Assembly: GCA_047967505.1 (NCBI GenBank)
Contig: CM106540.1
From: Dipteris shenzhenensis
Lineage: Eukaryota; Polypodiophyta; Polypodiopsida; Gleicheniales
Length of the DNA: 64,000 nucleotides
Direction: 5' to 3' (one strand)
The notes beneath the pieces are model-generated. The model had not been told where the DNA came from. It saw nothing but the letters and a program-made list of their open reading frames with translations, and searched no databases. The position numbers and the translations under genes were made by a program. This document shows, one piece after another, positions 22,679 through 33,200 of this stretch (within the stretch, counting starts at the first letter, position 1; every line of letters begins with the position of its first letter).

Positions 22679-22863
22679 TGTAGGAACAAAGTGAAGACAG
22701 GTTGTAAACACAAGTGAGCAAAAATGCACACATAAGAGAATTCCAATAGAAATGTTCAAATGAAACAATACAAGTACTTGGTATATATAGTACCCAAGTA
22801 CTACTGGTCAACCATAGGATTGACTTTATGCCTACAACACCATATCTTTGGTAATCTCTTACA
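22679..22863 (-). repeat. copia-3 5' LTR
   Basis: 185 bp, paired with 16999-17182; one extra G near 22851. TATA-like element at 22781-22789 in the same inverted-repeat context. TSD aagga follows at 22864-22868. Confidence 0.94.
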
Positions 22864-22868
22864 AAGGA

Positions 22869-23050
22869 TACATACCAGTCACACACAAAATGCTGAAGGA
22901 CCATATGATTAGAAATAGATGGGTCATCATGTATTGCCCCTTCATGGGTGAGCTCATCTACCAACCCTCACTCGAAGAGTACATTCTATCGAGTCTACCT
23001 ACCTTGAAATCCTCACCTTTCCTTCTGTTGTACCATGCGTACCCCCACTA
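22869..23050 (-). pseudogene. LINE-0 continuation beyond copia-3
   Basis: Read on the minus strand, this stretch leads directly, without the copia, into the linker sequence at 16998 (VDELTHEGAIHDDPSISNHMVLQHF...). The position relative to RT suggests the end of the endonuclease domain. The match is short, and the LINE 5' end is not visible. Confidence 0.45.
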
Positions 23051-23452
23051 AGACCAGAGGGGTCTAGCTCTAGACTTCCAAATCGAAGCGAGATAAAGCT
23101 CTAGAAGAATGAGACCAATCATCATCTGTCTCTGTGAAGTTCCTATCCCCCCCCCCCCCCATAACTAGTTTTCACTGGAAAGATTGTATTTAAGTGATTG
23201 CAACACAATTGCGCTTTTTGAAGCTAGCTCCTCACCACTAGACGAGCAATATATTTGTAGTATATTTGGAGAACCTGCAATGCTTTGATTTTTCGAGAGG
23301 TGCCTTTATGTGAGAGCCTCATAGGGGATTTGAAATAGATGGTCAGAGATTTTAGTGGCACATAGAGTGCTTATGTCGACTCATGAGGTTTTAGTGGCAC
23401 ATAGAGCACTTATGGTGACTCAGTAATCTTTTTGGTCTGCCCATCAGAAGGC
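23051..23452. other. Non-coding, includes poly-C run and short duplication
   Basis: A run of twelve C residues occurs at 23149-23160. A ~45-bp imperfect duplication (ttttagtggcacatagag... cttatg) lies at about 23350-23430. No gene is visible. Confidence 0.55.
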
Positions 23453-23665
23453 CTGAGTGAAGATGTGCGATAAGAAAGGAAAAATAGGTATTTTTAAAGA
23501 AATTTCTTTTTATTTTAAGGTAATTGGTCCACGTATGCTCTATTGAATTGTTTATGCCTTAGTGAAGATGTGTGATGAGAAAGGAAAAATACGTATTTTT
23601 TAAGACGTTTCTTTTTATTTTAAGGTGATTGGTCCACGTATGTTCCATTGAATTGTTTATAGGTT
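23453..23665 (+). repeat. ~110-bp tandem duplication
   Basis: The block beginning agtgaagatgtg and ending ttgaattgtttat occurs at about 23455-23562 and 23563-23660, with a few substitutions and a one-base length change. Confidence 0.85.
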
Positions 23666-23734
23666 GTTATAAGAGGCTTTCAATGCATGCATTCAGTGAC
23701 TCCGTCTTCTTTGGCATGCCCTCTTTCCCCACCC

Positions 23735-23805
23735 CTCCCTCTCTGTCTCTCTCTGTCTCTCTCTCTCTCTGTCTCTCTCTCTCTCTCTCTCTCCCCTCTT
23801 CTTCT
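23735..23805 (+). repeat. CT-rich microsatellite
   Basis: Repeated tctctctctgtctc units followed by a pure CT run. The one ORF across it is a low-complexity artefact. Confidence 0.9.
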
Positions 23806-24151
23806 TCTCTGTGGACAAGCCACATGAATGAAATTCATCTTGTTCATCCTTGTATTTTATTTTCTTAAATTTATATTAATGGTGTTTTTAATATTATGTA
23901 TGCAAAATAAAACATAAATTTATTCCTAATACTATGTACTCATATTATTTGTGTGAATCGATTGTTATTTATAAAAAAAGCTATATGGCATGAATAATTC
24001 GAGATTTAAACTTACATTTTCTAACACAATGTTTCATCAATTACGACATAGCAATTATGCAACATGGTTGCAAATGGGAGCTACAATAGCATGATGGACA
24101 ATCATAGCTCTTAAGGTATTCTATAAACTCCTAACGATAAGATTGAGACGC

Positions 24152-24288
24152 TACTTGGCATCGATTAGATGAGATCTTCATCCCTAAAGATTGACTATAC
24201 TTGCAACAACGATCATGTGCTGTTGGTACTTGGCATCGATTAGATAAGATCTGCATCCCTAAAGATTGACTATACTTGCAACAACGAT
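24152..24288 (+). repeat. ~76-bp tandem duplication
   Basis: cttggcatcgattagat... gactatacttgcaacaacgat occurs at about 24153-24211 and 24229-24287, spaced by about 76 bp, with only a few differences. Confidence 0.85.
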
Positions 24289-24986
24289 ATGAACGGGGGG
24301 CATTGGGTGTACGCTTCATCTAAAATTTTGAGGAAGAAGTTTGCTTTATTGAAATGCGTTCTTTTGAAGGGAAACATTAAAGCCGATAAATGCTCAAAAT
24401 CCCAAAGAACCAGCAAGTCCGAGTCATCCGGTACGTTATCATCTGAGTTTCCGCCTTTACTTCCGCTATTTACCTTCGGTCGTCGTCATTTGCAACATCT
24501 CCTGTTTCGATTTCCCGCTTTCCACCCTCTCTTTCCAAGCCACGCTCCCGTAACCGTATGAGGAAATGTCTCTCGTAGGATCCATCGATCTGTTTTGGCC
24601 TGCGCAGAGAGGTAGACGATGAATACCGCGCACGACTATTCCTCGCAATGAACAGTGAAAGACAAAACCAAGAGTGCGCGTAAGGGCACCTGGAGTGCCT
24701 GGATCTGAGTACGGAAACGGATAAATCCTTTTGCTGCCGCCCATGCTCGCAGGTAGCGCATGCACATGACTATCTGGGGAGATAGGTAGAGAATCGCTAG
24801 GGGCCTGAAATTAGCTCGAAAGCAGTGAAAGTTAGACAATGTCGATTCCAATCAGCCCATCTCGGACGTTGTTGACAACCTAGACACTCGGATGAACGTT
24901 CCACTCATGCTTCGAATACGAAGCCTCAGAGATCAGCCAGCCATGGACCATAATAAATTCCAAATGGTCTGACTGTCAGAGGTAGG
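24289..24986. other. No recognisable gene
   Basis: Higher GC than its neighbours, with short ORFs on both strands but no domain I recognise. This and the next kilobase are the best candidates for non-transposon DNA in the window, but nothing demonstrates a gene. Confidence 0.4.
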
Positions 24987-25243
24987 AGCAAGTTGGAATA
25001 CCGGCAGCATATTGTGTGTGCGGTTTGCAAACGAATTTTAATACACCCTCTAGAAGGAGGTTTTGCCGAGTCCGCACATACAAACCTCTTGTGCTGCAAA
25101 CGCGCCCGAATCAAAAACCAGGAGGAAGGGTCTCTTCTCAGGGAGAGTCGTCATTTCCTATAGACCTTGCATGTATGAAAAACTTTAGGAGAAATTACTT
25201 TGCAAACCGTGCACAAGATAAGCTACCGGTATTCCAACTTCCT
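24987..25243. repeat. Inverted repeat pair, possible MITE or foldback element
   Basis: The arm agcaagttggaataccgg... tttgcaaac (about 24987-25032) is repeated in reverse complement at about 25198-25243 (...ggtattccaacttcct). The arms are about 45 bp with roughly 80 % identity and surround about 165 bp. No transposase is encoded, and I could not confirm a flanking TSD. Confidence 0.6.
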
Positions 25244-26299
25244 CGTAGCTCTTTGAGAAGCAGACCATTGTAGTTTGTGAGCCTCTTTATTGCATCGGCA
25301 CAATTTTCAGGGCAAGTGACTTCCATTTGTCGTGCCATCGATCTCATTTGCAATCAAGCTTATAAAACAAGGGTAAAACCTGCTTCTTGGAAGACCGATC
25401 GTCTACGAAAAGCATAGGTCATTTCTTTCGCACATAGTCTGTGGAGAGCACTGACTGCGGACGACTTGGCAGATCATGTGGTGAACCTTGCGGCTTCAGC
25501 ATACATGTCCACACATGCTTGCAGTAGGAATGTCTGAGTTAGCTTCTCTACAAAAGGTTTTTGCTCTCCAGCGTGACTGAGGAAAATAGGGGACTCTTGC
25601 AAGGAGGCAAGCCTCGTGAGCAAGCAGGACGCGAAGCGAGATACAATAGGAACTTGAATTAAAAAGTCCGAGGAACAAAGCATAAGCATGGTCTTACTTT
25701 GGACCAGCAACTTATTTTATAGAGTTACTTAGAAAAAAAGAGCATGACACATGTGAACGAGGGCGCAGCTTTTGAATTTATCCGGCTGCTGCCTGCCTAA
25801 AGACTTCTATCAACAACTAGTTAATAAAATGCTCAACAAATTACTAGGACCAAATTTGAGCTCAAAGGCCATCTCACATAGAGCCACGTGCCTACAAGCT
25901 CTTAAGTACATGTTGCGTTGGGAAATATGGCACACTCAGGTTTTTAAAGGAGGAGGAGAGGAAAAGGACATTGTCAAAATTAGAGTTCTTAAATGGGGTG
26001 GAGTAGAGTAGGGAGAATGCAAGTAAATGTCGGGGTGGGAATGCAAGAATCAAAATTTGAGTGTGCGGGCATGGGGTGCATGATTAGTTGGGGAAGGGCA
26101 TGAAGGGTAATGTGTGGGGATGAGGGGAGTGGTCTAGAATCCTAGACATAGAGGTATTATTTCAAATGTTTGCCTGACATCTCCATTATTTCAGTTTCAA
26201 TTACTCAATGTTGGAAAATTCTCCTTCAAATAAAAATTTCCCACTTTTTCCCCAAAAAAGTTGTTTACCTATATCATTCTGTGTAGCAGACTTAGGGGG
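25244..26299. other. No recognisable gene
   Basis: Only short ORFs without domain signatures. No repeats of note. Confidence 0.4.
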
Positions 26300-26550
26300 T
26301 TCAGAAGGTGCTGCCTGCTGATGTACATCTATACAAAGATCATACACGTCCACAACCAGGCTCTTGGCTCAGGGGGCAAGTCAAACATAATTCTGTAGCA
26401 CCTTACACTTTAGGTAACAGCGGAAGGTACTGCCTGCTGATGTGCATCTATATGGACATACGAGCTGCAATTAATGTGCTTGGCTTAGGGGGATGAGTCA
26501 GACTTAAAAGGCAATTCCTAGTGATGTACATATACATACACGACCAATGC
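26300..26550 (+). repeat. Imperfect ~100-bp tandem repeat, three units
   Basis: A unit with ggaaggt(g/a)ctgcctgctgatgt, a catctata stretch and a later cttggcttaggggg-like end begins near 26305 and 26421. A third, more diverged unit (cctagtgatgtacatatac) starts near 26509. Confidence 0.7.
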
Positions 26551-26713
26551 ACTTGGGGTCTGGGTTGATTTTAGCAATCCCTGTTTCTACAAGCATATAT
26601 GAATAAAATGTTGCCAATCATATTTCCTGCATGGGATACAAGTTCATCTTGGGTTCCACATATATTATTTTTTGTGGATTGACTGCGCTTTAATTAATGG
26701 TTGCAGGTTCTAA

Positions 26714-26815
26714 GAGAGGCCCAAGCGCTATGGAGCCCAGTGGGTAGCCAGGAAAGTCCATGTGACCAAGGGCTACGAAGACCCTAGAGTTTTACCCTTT
26801 GAGGCATGTAACTAG
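26714..26815 (+). other. Possible terminal exon fragment (weak)
   Basis: A 33-codon open stretch (reading RYGAQWVARKVHVTKGYEDP in its middle) ends at a TAG at 26813. It is preceded by a ttgcag splice-acceptor-like end at 26701-26706 and followed by an AATAAA-like signal near 26956. A stop in the same frame at 26711 argues against a simple exon from that acceptor. I do not recognise the peptide. Confidence 0.15.
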
Positions 26816-27016
26816 AGATAGTTTAGATTTGAGACAGGTGGCATGTTGCCAAGAGAGTTTGAGCTTGGAGCTCTTTGTAAAAAAAATGATTCACGTATGT
26901 TTTTGGAAGCAAGCAGCCCGTGAGCTGAACTTTGTACTCAAGAATTTTCTGAATGAATAAAGACCTTCGGGGGGTCCCAGCCCGATGATTGTCCTGGAAC
27001 CCTAGTGTGCTTGCGT

Positions 27017-27041
27017 GAGAGAGAGAGAGAGAGAGAGAGAG
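27017..27041 (+). repeat. GA dinucleotide microsatellite
   Basis: About twelve uninterrupted ga repeats. Confidence 0.95.
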
Positions 27042-27184
27042 CTTGAAAAGAATAAGGCTATCCTGAATTTCGAAGGTTGAGTGATGGGCTCGGGTTCTTT
27101 TGAGTGTCATTTAGTATCAGCTGTGTATTACGACCTTTCATACAGTTGTGCAGACAGACAGTGTAGCAAAACACAGCAGCTATG

Positions 27185-27430
27185 TAGTGTTTTCTTTTTC
27201 ACGAAGAGGGCTTCTATTATGAATGAAAATGTCCAAGAGAAAAGTGCTCAAGGAACAAGCACACCATGTATAGCATCAGAAAAACCTGAAGGTCAAGTCC
27301 TACTTAACAAAAAAGCCTGGTAAAGATCCAGGCCTGAGGTTGAAAGTGCAACCTCAAACCTGTAGTAACCTCTGAACAGTCCCTCCACTCCTTGAGGAAG
27401 ATAGCCCTGGCAGAAGCAACCCTGGAAGAC
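27185..27430 (-). mobile_element. 5'-truncated LINE tail
   Basis: Read on the plus strand, the order here (T-rich tract, cacgaagagggcttctatta, then an insert, then ggcctgaggttgaaagtgc and ctgtagtaac) parallels the reversed 3' end of the LINE at 53322-53600 (tttccatgaaaaagacttctatta, ggctgaggctgaaagtgcc, ctgtagtag). It therefore holds only the last ORF2 codons and the 3' UTR of the same broad LINE family, as expected for incomplete reverse transcription. Identity is moderate, with indels. Confidence 0.75.
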
Positions 27431-27505
27431 CCCTGCATAATTGACCCAATGATTGTGCTATGTTTGTAATTTTGATCATGGTAGCATTATGTACATCCCT
27501 TTTTA

Positions 27506-27625
27506 TTACAAGGTGTGCTTTCTGATTTTTCTTTAGAGTATCTTTGTGTGTAAGCATTCTTGCTATTACAAGGTATGCTTTTTGATTATTCTATAGTGCA
27601 TCTCTGTGTGTAATCATCAATTGCT
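27506..27625 (+). repeat. ~59-bp tandem duplication
   Basis: attacaaggtgtgctttctgat... tgtgtgtaag occurs at about 27507 and again, slightly changed, at about 27566. Confidence 0.8.
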
Positions 27626-27939
27626 CTCTAAGTTTCAATAGCTTGCCCTTTTTCATGGACTAAAGAATGAAGATCTCAAATAGTGTGGCATTTTTAATAT
27701 GATAGAGATTCGCAGGAGGAGAAAGACTTCAGTGAAGACAAGATGTGCTTCTAAGTGTTTGTGCTAAGATGAATGAAATGACAACCAGCCTCAGTTCTTC
27801 TCAGGCTTCCAACATGTAAGTGATGTCTCCTACCCTGCTTTATAATTGCCTACGAGACCACAATAATCATTTCCAACTGTGACACTAGGATCTATTCATT
27901 CTATAGAAAATTTACTAAATACTCATTTGCCCCATTAAA

Positions 27940-28352
27940 TACATCTTGTTTCTTAGACTTCCAAGGAGACGCACTTCATTGGGGAGACCCTGTTGTAGAG
28001 AGACACCAAATGCTCCCAAACACTTCTGGCTAGTGTGAAGTGCTTCACATGGTTGATCACCAAAGGGGTACAATTGAGGACTATGAATTAATGAACCCGG
28101 GCATTGATCCGATCCCACGATTGGGCCAAAGTCTCCCACTCCTTCCGCTCAAGGATGCCAATATTCTCTTCCTCCAAATCCACCTATTAACTCTAACAAA
28201 TATAAAATCAGCCAGATCGTATGATTGCAACACTGACTCTATCATCGCTCTCCACACTCCATAGTCATTTCTGCCCAACTGATGGTCTATCAGGAATGTA
28301 GGAAAACAGGGATCTTCACTCGCTTCTCAACCATCTCTCTCAAACTGGCCAT
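27940..28352 (-). pseudogene. copia gag fragment (copia-4)
   Basis: An ATG at 28352 opens MASLREMVEKRVKIPVF. The reading continues after a frame change with the GVWRAMIESVLQSYDLADF block, then a WDRINARV... LARSVWEHLVSLYN block near 27960-28130. This is the N-terminal Gag region of copia elements (UBN2-like). It is closely related to the plus-strand gag at 32386, so two members of one family lie in opposite orientation. Stops and frameshifts disrupt it, and no downstream pol follows. Confidence 0.82.
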
Positions 28353-28880
28353 CTCGGAGGGGGCGGGGGGGGGAGGGGCGGGGTTGGAGCTTGCTCTGGT
28401 GAAAGGGAGGGGGGTGGGAAAAAAGAGACGGCAGGGTGGGTGGGGAAGAAGAGAAGGGAGGGTTCTTTGCAAAAACAGAAGAAGAGAAGGGAGGTTGGCT
28501 GGGAACAAAGAAGAAGAGGCTTCTTCACTGACGCTTGCACACCCTCTATAGCAAGACACCTTCTTCCCAAACTGTCCACGCCTTCAAAACATCTTCGTCA
28601 GTGGTTCACCTTCTTCCCATGCTGTCCACGCCTTCAAAAATCAGCAGCAACTTCCTCATGCTCTCTTGGATTGGAATTTACACGAACTCGGCCTCTAATG
28701 TCAACAACATGTGCAGTCGCCACACCATCAAGACACGGGCAATGGTTTCATCTATGCACAATGCGATAAAGGGCGGGATATTTCTAAGTCAGCTTGAAGC
28801 TCGTATGCAGCAGAATATACGAGCAGAGATAGAGAGTTTGCTCATAGAGAGAGACAGTAAACTGCAGCTAGAGAGAGAAT
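28353..28880 (-). other. copia-4 leader with G-rich tract
   Basis: Between the gag ATG and the LTR-like repeats lies a G-rich run (28358-28450, C-rich in element sense). A short repeat follows (acctt cttcccatgctgtccacgcc and a copy near 28562-28630). Near 28690 the minus strand has ACATTAGAGGCC, which may be a decayed primer site. Confidence 0.45.
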
Positions 28881-29459
28881 AGACTGTACATGAGTATGCA
28901 GGAAAAACCCTGCATGTACAGCTGAGAAAACCTCCAAAAAATGATCAAAAAAGCTTAGTTCCTCTGAAATGGTCGGAGGAGGAGGAACAACGCATAGTTG
29001 AAACCCCCATGATCAAGTTAACCCAAGAGACAGAAGGCAGCACAATTGGCCTAGTTTGAACCATGGCTCCTACGCCGTAGATTATCGAATCCCGAATTGT
29101 AGAAGCTATTATCTTTCATCAGTCGCAAAGGGATATTAGAACGTAGTTGGAAACAATGAGATGGCTCCTATGCTAGAAATCTCAAATTGTATAAACTTTT
29201 GCCATCTCTCCTCCTCCTCAGAAAGAAGTAAAGCTAGAAACAAGAAGCAGAGGCACAATATTGCATTAGAGAACAACAATATCATGTACATCTTCCTCAT
29301 TGCATTAGGGTGATCAACGGTGATTTGATACCAACAGCCTATCTATGTAAATGCCTCTGTTGCTACCTTCTACAACTATACCTCTCTGATTATGGGATTG
29401 TTAATACACAATCCATGTAGCTATGTAGTTGCTACACTCATCATCTCTCTCTTGTACAT

Positions 29460-29640
29460 ATACCCATATCTATACCTTGACACAATAGCTGCTTTGAGGT
29501 CAAGCTACTACTTTAATGAAGATATCTGTCTATTTCTTGTCAATCACTAGCTCACGAATTAATGATAGTGAAGCATAATTTGCTTGGATCATGAATGTAA
29601 AACTAGATCCTTTGTCTAAGAAATGGCACTCTAATTATCA
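29460..29640 (-). pseudogene. Possible copia RNase H tail
   Basis: On the minus strand, weak resemblance to the end of copia RNase H is seen (RELVIDKK, a stop, then TDIFIKVVA). The similarity is short and broken. If correct, a pol 3' end lies inside the LTR-like array. Confidence 0.3.
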
Positions 29641-30037
29641 CGTTAAAGAATAGTTGTCCGGTCCCTTATCAGTGTCATGGAAGATTTGCAACAATGTCCA
29701 GGGCAAAACTGTACCACTGGTGGACTACAAACTGAGGCAGGAATGCACCTCCAAACTCACGTGGAGTAGGTTGAACTACTCCTACAAACTGGTACGACTC
29801 CAGGCTAAAACTGCGCCTGGAAACACTAAACTGAGGTAAGGAGCTGCACCTCAGTCTGGTCATAATTGCGAGGCTGGAAACTATGCACACAGACTGGACA
29901 AGTGACTGCCCAAGAACTGTACAAAGACCAGGCAAGATAACCCTATTTATAGGGGCAGGGGGTTGTGTATGTGGTCGACTAGGTCTGCTGGCCTGGCTGA
30001 CCCAACCGACTTGGTCTGGTCGGTTAACCCGACCCTT

Positions 30038-30466
30038 GTCAGGGTCCCAAACCAGCCCATAACTGGCCCCAAACTACAGGAGTATGCAGGAAAAACTCTG
30101 CACGTACTGTTGAGAAAACCTCCAAAGAATGATCACAACCCCAGCACAGAACTACACCACTGGTGGACTGCAGACTGAGGCAGCACTGCATCTCCAAACT
30201 CACGTGGAGTAGGCTGCACTGTGCCTACAAGCTGGTACTGGTTTGGGACCCTGTCAGGGTCCCAAACCAGCCCATAACTGGCCCCAAACTACACGAGTAT
30301 GCAGGAAAAACTCTGCACGTACTGTTGAGAAAACCTCCAAGAATGATCACAACCCCAGCACAGAACTACACCACTGGTGGACTGCAGACTGAGGCAGCAC
30401 TGCACCTCCAAACTCACGTGGAGTAGGCTGCACTGCGCCTACAAGCTGGTACTGTCCCTGGGAACA
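30038..30466 (+). repeat. 215-bp near-perfect tandem duplication
   Basis: The segment starting gtcagggtcccaaaccagcc at 30038 is repeated from 30253 with only four or five differences. This is the youngest duplication visible in the LTR-like array. Confidence 0.92.
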
Positions 30467-30745
30467 CTCCCAACTGAGGAAGAAATTGCACCTCAGTCTG
30501 GTCACAGTTGCATGGCTGGAAATTGCACACACAATTGTCCAGGAACTGCTGGAGACGATGCACAAGACTGCCCAAGAATTGTACAAAGACCAAGGAAAAA
30601 TGGCCCCTATATAGGAGCACGGGGCTGCTGATGTGGCCGACCAGGTCTGTTGACTTGGCCAACCTAACCGACCTGCTCTGGTTGGTTAATTCGACCCTGA
30701 TCAGGGTCCCAAACCAGCCCATAACTGACTTGTGCTAGCCCCAAA

Positions 30746-31445
30746 CTGTGTTCACTAACCATGCCTATCCCAGCCTAAACCAGGCCTTGTGACTCAGCGT
30801 CTAACCCTGTCAACGCGCCCTGGCTAGAACCCCTCCTAATTTACAAAAATACACTGAGAAGAATGAAAACGCTACACCTCTCTCTGGGTCGGCACACCCA
30901 CATAGAAGCCCTCTCTCCCTAACTGACATACAAGAGATGACTGCTCTAATTTGGTCAGATGAGGGGTTTTTAGGGGAGGCATAGAAAAGGGTAGGGAAAA
31001 AGAGCGGTAGACGATGAGGGAGAAGGAGCCCCCGAGCTAAATGCTTGTGATGCAGGAGCAACTAAAAAGGGCCTGCTTGCAGCCCAGAAGGACCAATAAG
31101 CCAGCCCAAGGGCTGGCGAAAAGGTGAGAGGCAGGCAGCAGAGAGAAAGGGTGGGTGCAAGGAAGGTGTCAGAGGCAGCACAGCGGCCAGGGAGCCCTGA
31201 CGAGGCAGTGCTAGGGGCTGTCCGGACCCCATGTGGGAGGGCTGCAAGGCGAGGCATGTGTAAGGTCTTGCTACTGCCCGCTTGAGGGCTGACAGCCAGT
31301 GGGAGCTGGCAGACACAGGGTGCCAGAGGCAAGGGCAAAAACAGTCCACAAACAAGCTGCTAAGCAGCTCGAGATGGGCTGCCTGCAGACTTGTTCGCGG
31401 CCGGACCATGAGATTCATATGATGCTGATGGACATTGTGGGCATG
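30746..31445. other. GC-rich non-coding stretch
   Basis: No protein domain on either strand. Overlapping ORFs are by-products of high GC. Confidence 0.4.
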
Positions 31446-32095
31446 AGAAAGCTGTTAGAGTTCATCTCCTGTCTCCTTGAGTGAAGGCCTTGGTTGTGGG
31501 TGTGCCCGCCCATGTGAGGGAGAGTGAGGGCCTTGATTGTGGTTTCGCCCGCCCCAGAGAGGCAGAGGGGGTTCACCATGGATGTCTACGTGTTCCGGGG
31601 CCCTGGGCATGGCTGTCTGCCCCTGTTTCGAGGTGACGGAGGGGCCGTCATCTGTGGGGGTCTGCAGGTCTGTTCCGGGCCTGCTAGAGGCACACAAGGG
31701 GTGCGTACAGCCTGCCTTGGGGGCTCTCACCAGGCCGCATGTGTGCACCTGGTAGGCGCCCTGGATTGCGGGCCATTTGGCCGCCCAGGAGCTGCTGGCC
31801 CCATAGCCGACCTGCTGGTCGGTCTGCACAAGCTGGGTCGGCCCCTCTAGTCGGCTACCTACTCCCCCCCCTCAATCGGTTGGTTGGGGCAGGGGGTGAC
31901 TATAAATAGGGCCCCGTCCCTCTCTTGTTTCTCATCTCAGTGCACACTTGTGCAGCCACCAGTGGAGGGTTTTTCTCCAGCAGTTGATGAGGTTTTTCCC
32001 GAGATCCTGTGCAGTCTCTCTTGTTCTTTGGTTCTCTCTAGTGATTGTTTGCTATTTTCTCTCCATCATCGCTCCACACTGCTGCATTTCTCACA
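31446..32095 (+). repeat. copia-5 LTR (left boundary uncertain)
   Basis: The right end is firm: ...ttctcaca at 32095 is followed at once by a perfect primer-binding site. A TATA box lies at 31901-31908 (tataaata). 31901-32095 matches 52784-52978 at equal length. The left end is a guess near a TGTTAGAG at 31453. A ~45-bp duplication (gagggccttg... gcccgcc) occurs at 31484-31555. Confidence 0.7.
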
Positions 32096-32108
32096 TGGTA
32101 TCAGAGCC
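32096..32108 (+). promoter_or_regulatory. copia-5 primer-binding site
   Basis: TGGTATCAGAGCC, the plant copia consensus complementary to initiator Met-tRNA, directly after the LTR. Confidence 0.95.
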
Positions 32109-32143
32109 TAAGGCTGGCTAAAAGACCTGAGCTGTGGAAAGGA

Positions 32144-32216
32144 GATTCAGCAAGCTTGGGAAGCTATTCGTAGTGGAAGATTCAGCAAGCTTGGGAAGCT
32201 ATTCGTAGTGGAAGAT
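32144..32216 (+). repeat. ~36-bp tandem duplication in copia-5 leader
   Basis: agattcagcaagcttgggaa plus the following gctattcgtagtgga occurs twice in a row. Confidence 0.95.
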
Positions 32217-32385
32217 ATGGGCTGCTATCGATATGCTTTGAAGGGTGTTTCCAGATCGAAGGGGTAGTTTGTGTGAAGGCCAGACGTTCAGAGGTTGAAG
32301 GAAGCATTCTTTTCCCTCATATTATTCAGCCTTTCATTGCTCTTCCTATCTCCCAAATTTTCTCCGTTTCTCTCACCTTTATTCT

Positions 32386-32690
32386 ATGGCTTCTCTACAA
32401 GAATTGGCAGAAAACAAGGTGAAGATTCCTGTTCTACCCACGTTCCCTGTTGATCGACAACTGGACGGGAACAATTATGGTGTGTGGCGTGTTATGATGG
32501 AGTCAGTATTGCAGTCTTATGACTTGGCAGCCTTCATTTTGGTAGGTGTCCTTCATTCTGGTAGGTGTCGCAAGGCTAGATCCTCTTGATGAAAGTTTGC
32601 GCATTCTGGATCAGCAGATGGCGGTGAATCTGGCCTAGATTTGGGACCGTGTGTTGATGCAAGGTTCCGATCATTCATTTTCTTGAACTG
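32386..32690 (+). pseudogene. copia-5 gag N-terminal fragment
   Basis: An ATG at 32386 gives MASLQELAENKVKIPVLPTF... followed by a YGVWRVMMESVLQSYDLAAF block, the copia Gag N-terminus. A small duplicated insertion (gtaggtgtc... attctg twice near 32540-32565) shifts the frame. IWDRVLMQGSDHSF can be read near 32640-32685. At about 32690 the copia text stops abruptly and gypsy integrase sequence begins, so the rest of the element is missing. Confidence 0.85.
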
Positions 32691-33200
32691 TACTCCTCAA
32701 GTCATTTAAAGGATATGCTTAGAGCATATGTTTCATTGAGGCAACATGCGTGGGACAAATGGTTGCCATTGTTAGAATTTGCCTACAATGATAGAAAACA
32801 TTCTTCTACAGGGTTCAGTCCGTTTGAGCTAAACTATGGTTATAGACCACAACTATAGTTGGAGTATCTCAGAAAGTGCCTAGTGCCGCAAACTTTGTGG
32901 TTTAGATGCGGGAGATGCTAGCACTTGCAAAAACTAACATCCGCCAAGCTATGGATAGAGCTAAGGCGTATGCGGATGAAAACAGATCTGTTAGAGAATT
33001 TAAGGAAGGAGAAAAAGTTTTTCTCAAAGTTCCTTTGCACTCTAAGTCTTTGACTGTAGGAGAGTGTGCTAAGTTATCACCATGATATTGTGGGCCGTGG
33101 TTAATAGGCAAGGTGGCCTATAAATTAGAATTACCAGAAGGGGCACCCAGTGTTTCATGTTTCTTGTTTAAAGAAATTTTTGCATATAGGTGGCTTACTA
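32690..33200 (+). pseudogene. gypsy integrase C-terminal half
   Basis: Readable blocks are YVSLRQHAWDKWLPLLEFAYN, HSSTGFSPFELNYGYRP, then after a frame change LALAKTNIRQAMDRAKAYADENR and FKEGEKVFLKVPLHSKSL. This is the end of the DDE core and the C-terminal domain of a chromovirus-type integrase. The catalytic residues lie upstream and are missing. Stops near 32858 and 33083 break it. Confidence 0.88.

Larger units (their letters stand above)
16999..22863 (-). mobile_element. Complete Ty1/copia retrotransposon (copia-3), minus strand
   Basis: A 5865-bp element with short LTRs (184 and 185 bp), TG...CA ends, a Met-tRNA-type primer site next to the right LTR and a 5-bp TSD (aagga). The internal region codes gag, protease, integrase, RT and RNase H on the minus strand, all damaged. 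It has split the LINE-0 relic. The LTRs differ by 13 transitions and one indel by my alignment, which implies an older insertion than copia-2. Confidence 0.96.
28881..30745 (-). repeat. LTR-like repeat array of copia-4
   Basis: Several partial copies of one sequence lie head to tail: a gagtatgcaggaaaaac... gaaaacctcca block at 28890, 30081 and 30295; a ccactggtggact... ctcacgtggagtagg block at 29716, 30150 and 30363; and a cctcagtctggtca... caaagacca block at 29850 and 30491. On the minus strand TATA-like boxes (CCTATAAATAGGG near 29942; CTATATAGG near 30608) fit an LTR promoter. It is probably an LTR with internal tandem duplication or two nested LTRs; boundaries are unclear. Confidence 0.7.

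Noticed and set aside
23149-23160. Poly-C run as a functional element
   Set aside because: A short homopolymer alone supports no function and may be a sequencing or slippage feature.
24289-25710. Host gene in the non-repetitive stretch
   Set aside because: Only short ORFs without domains, conserved splice structure or codon bias could be seen.
31062-31850. GC-rich ORFs on both strands
   Set aside because: They overlap heavily, lack domains, and sit in probable LTR sequence.
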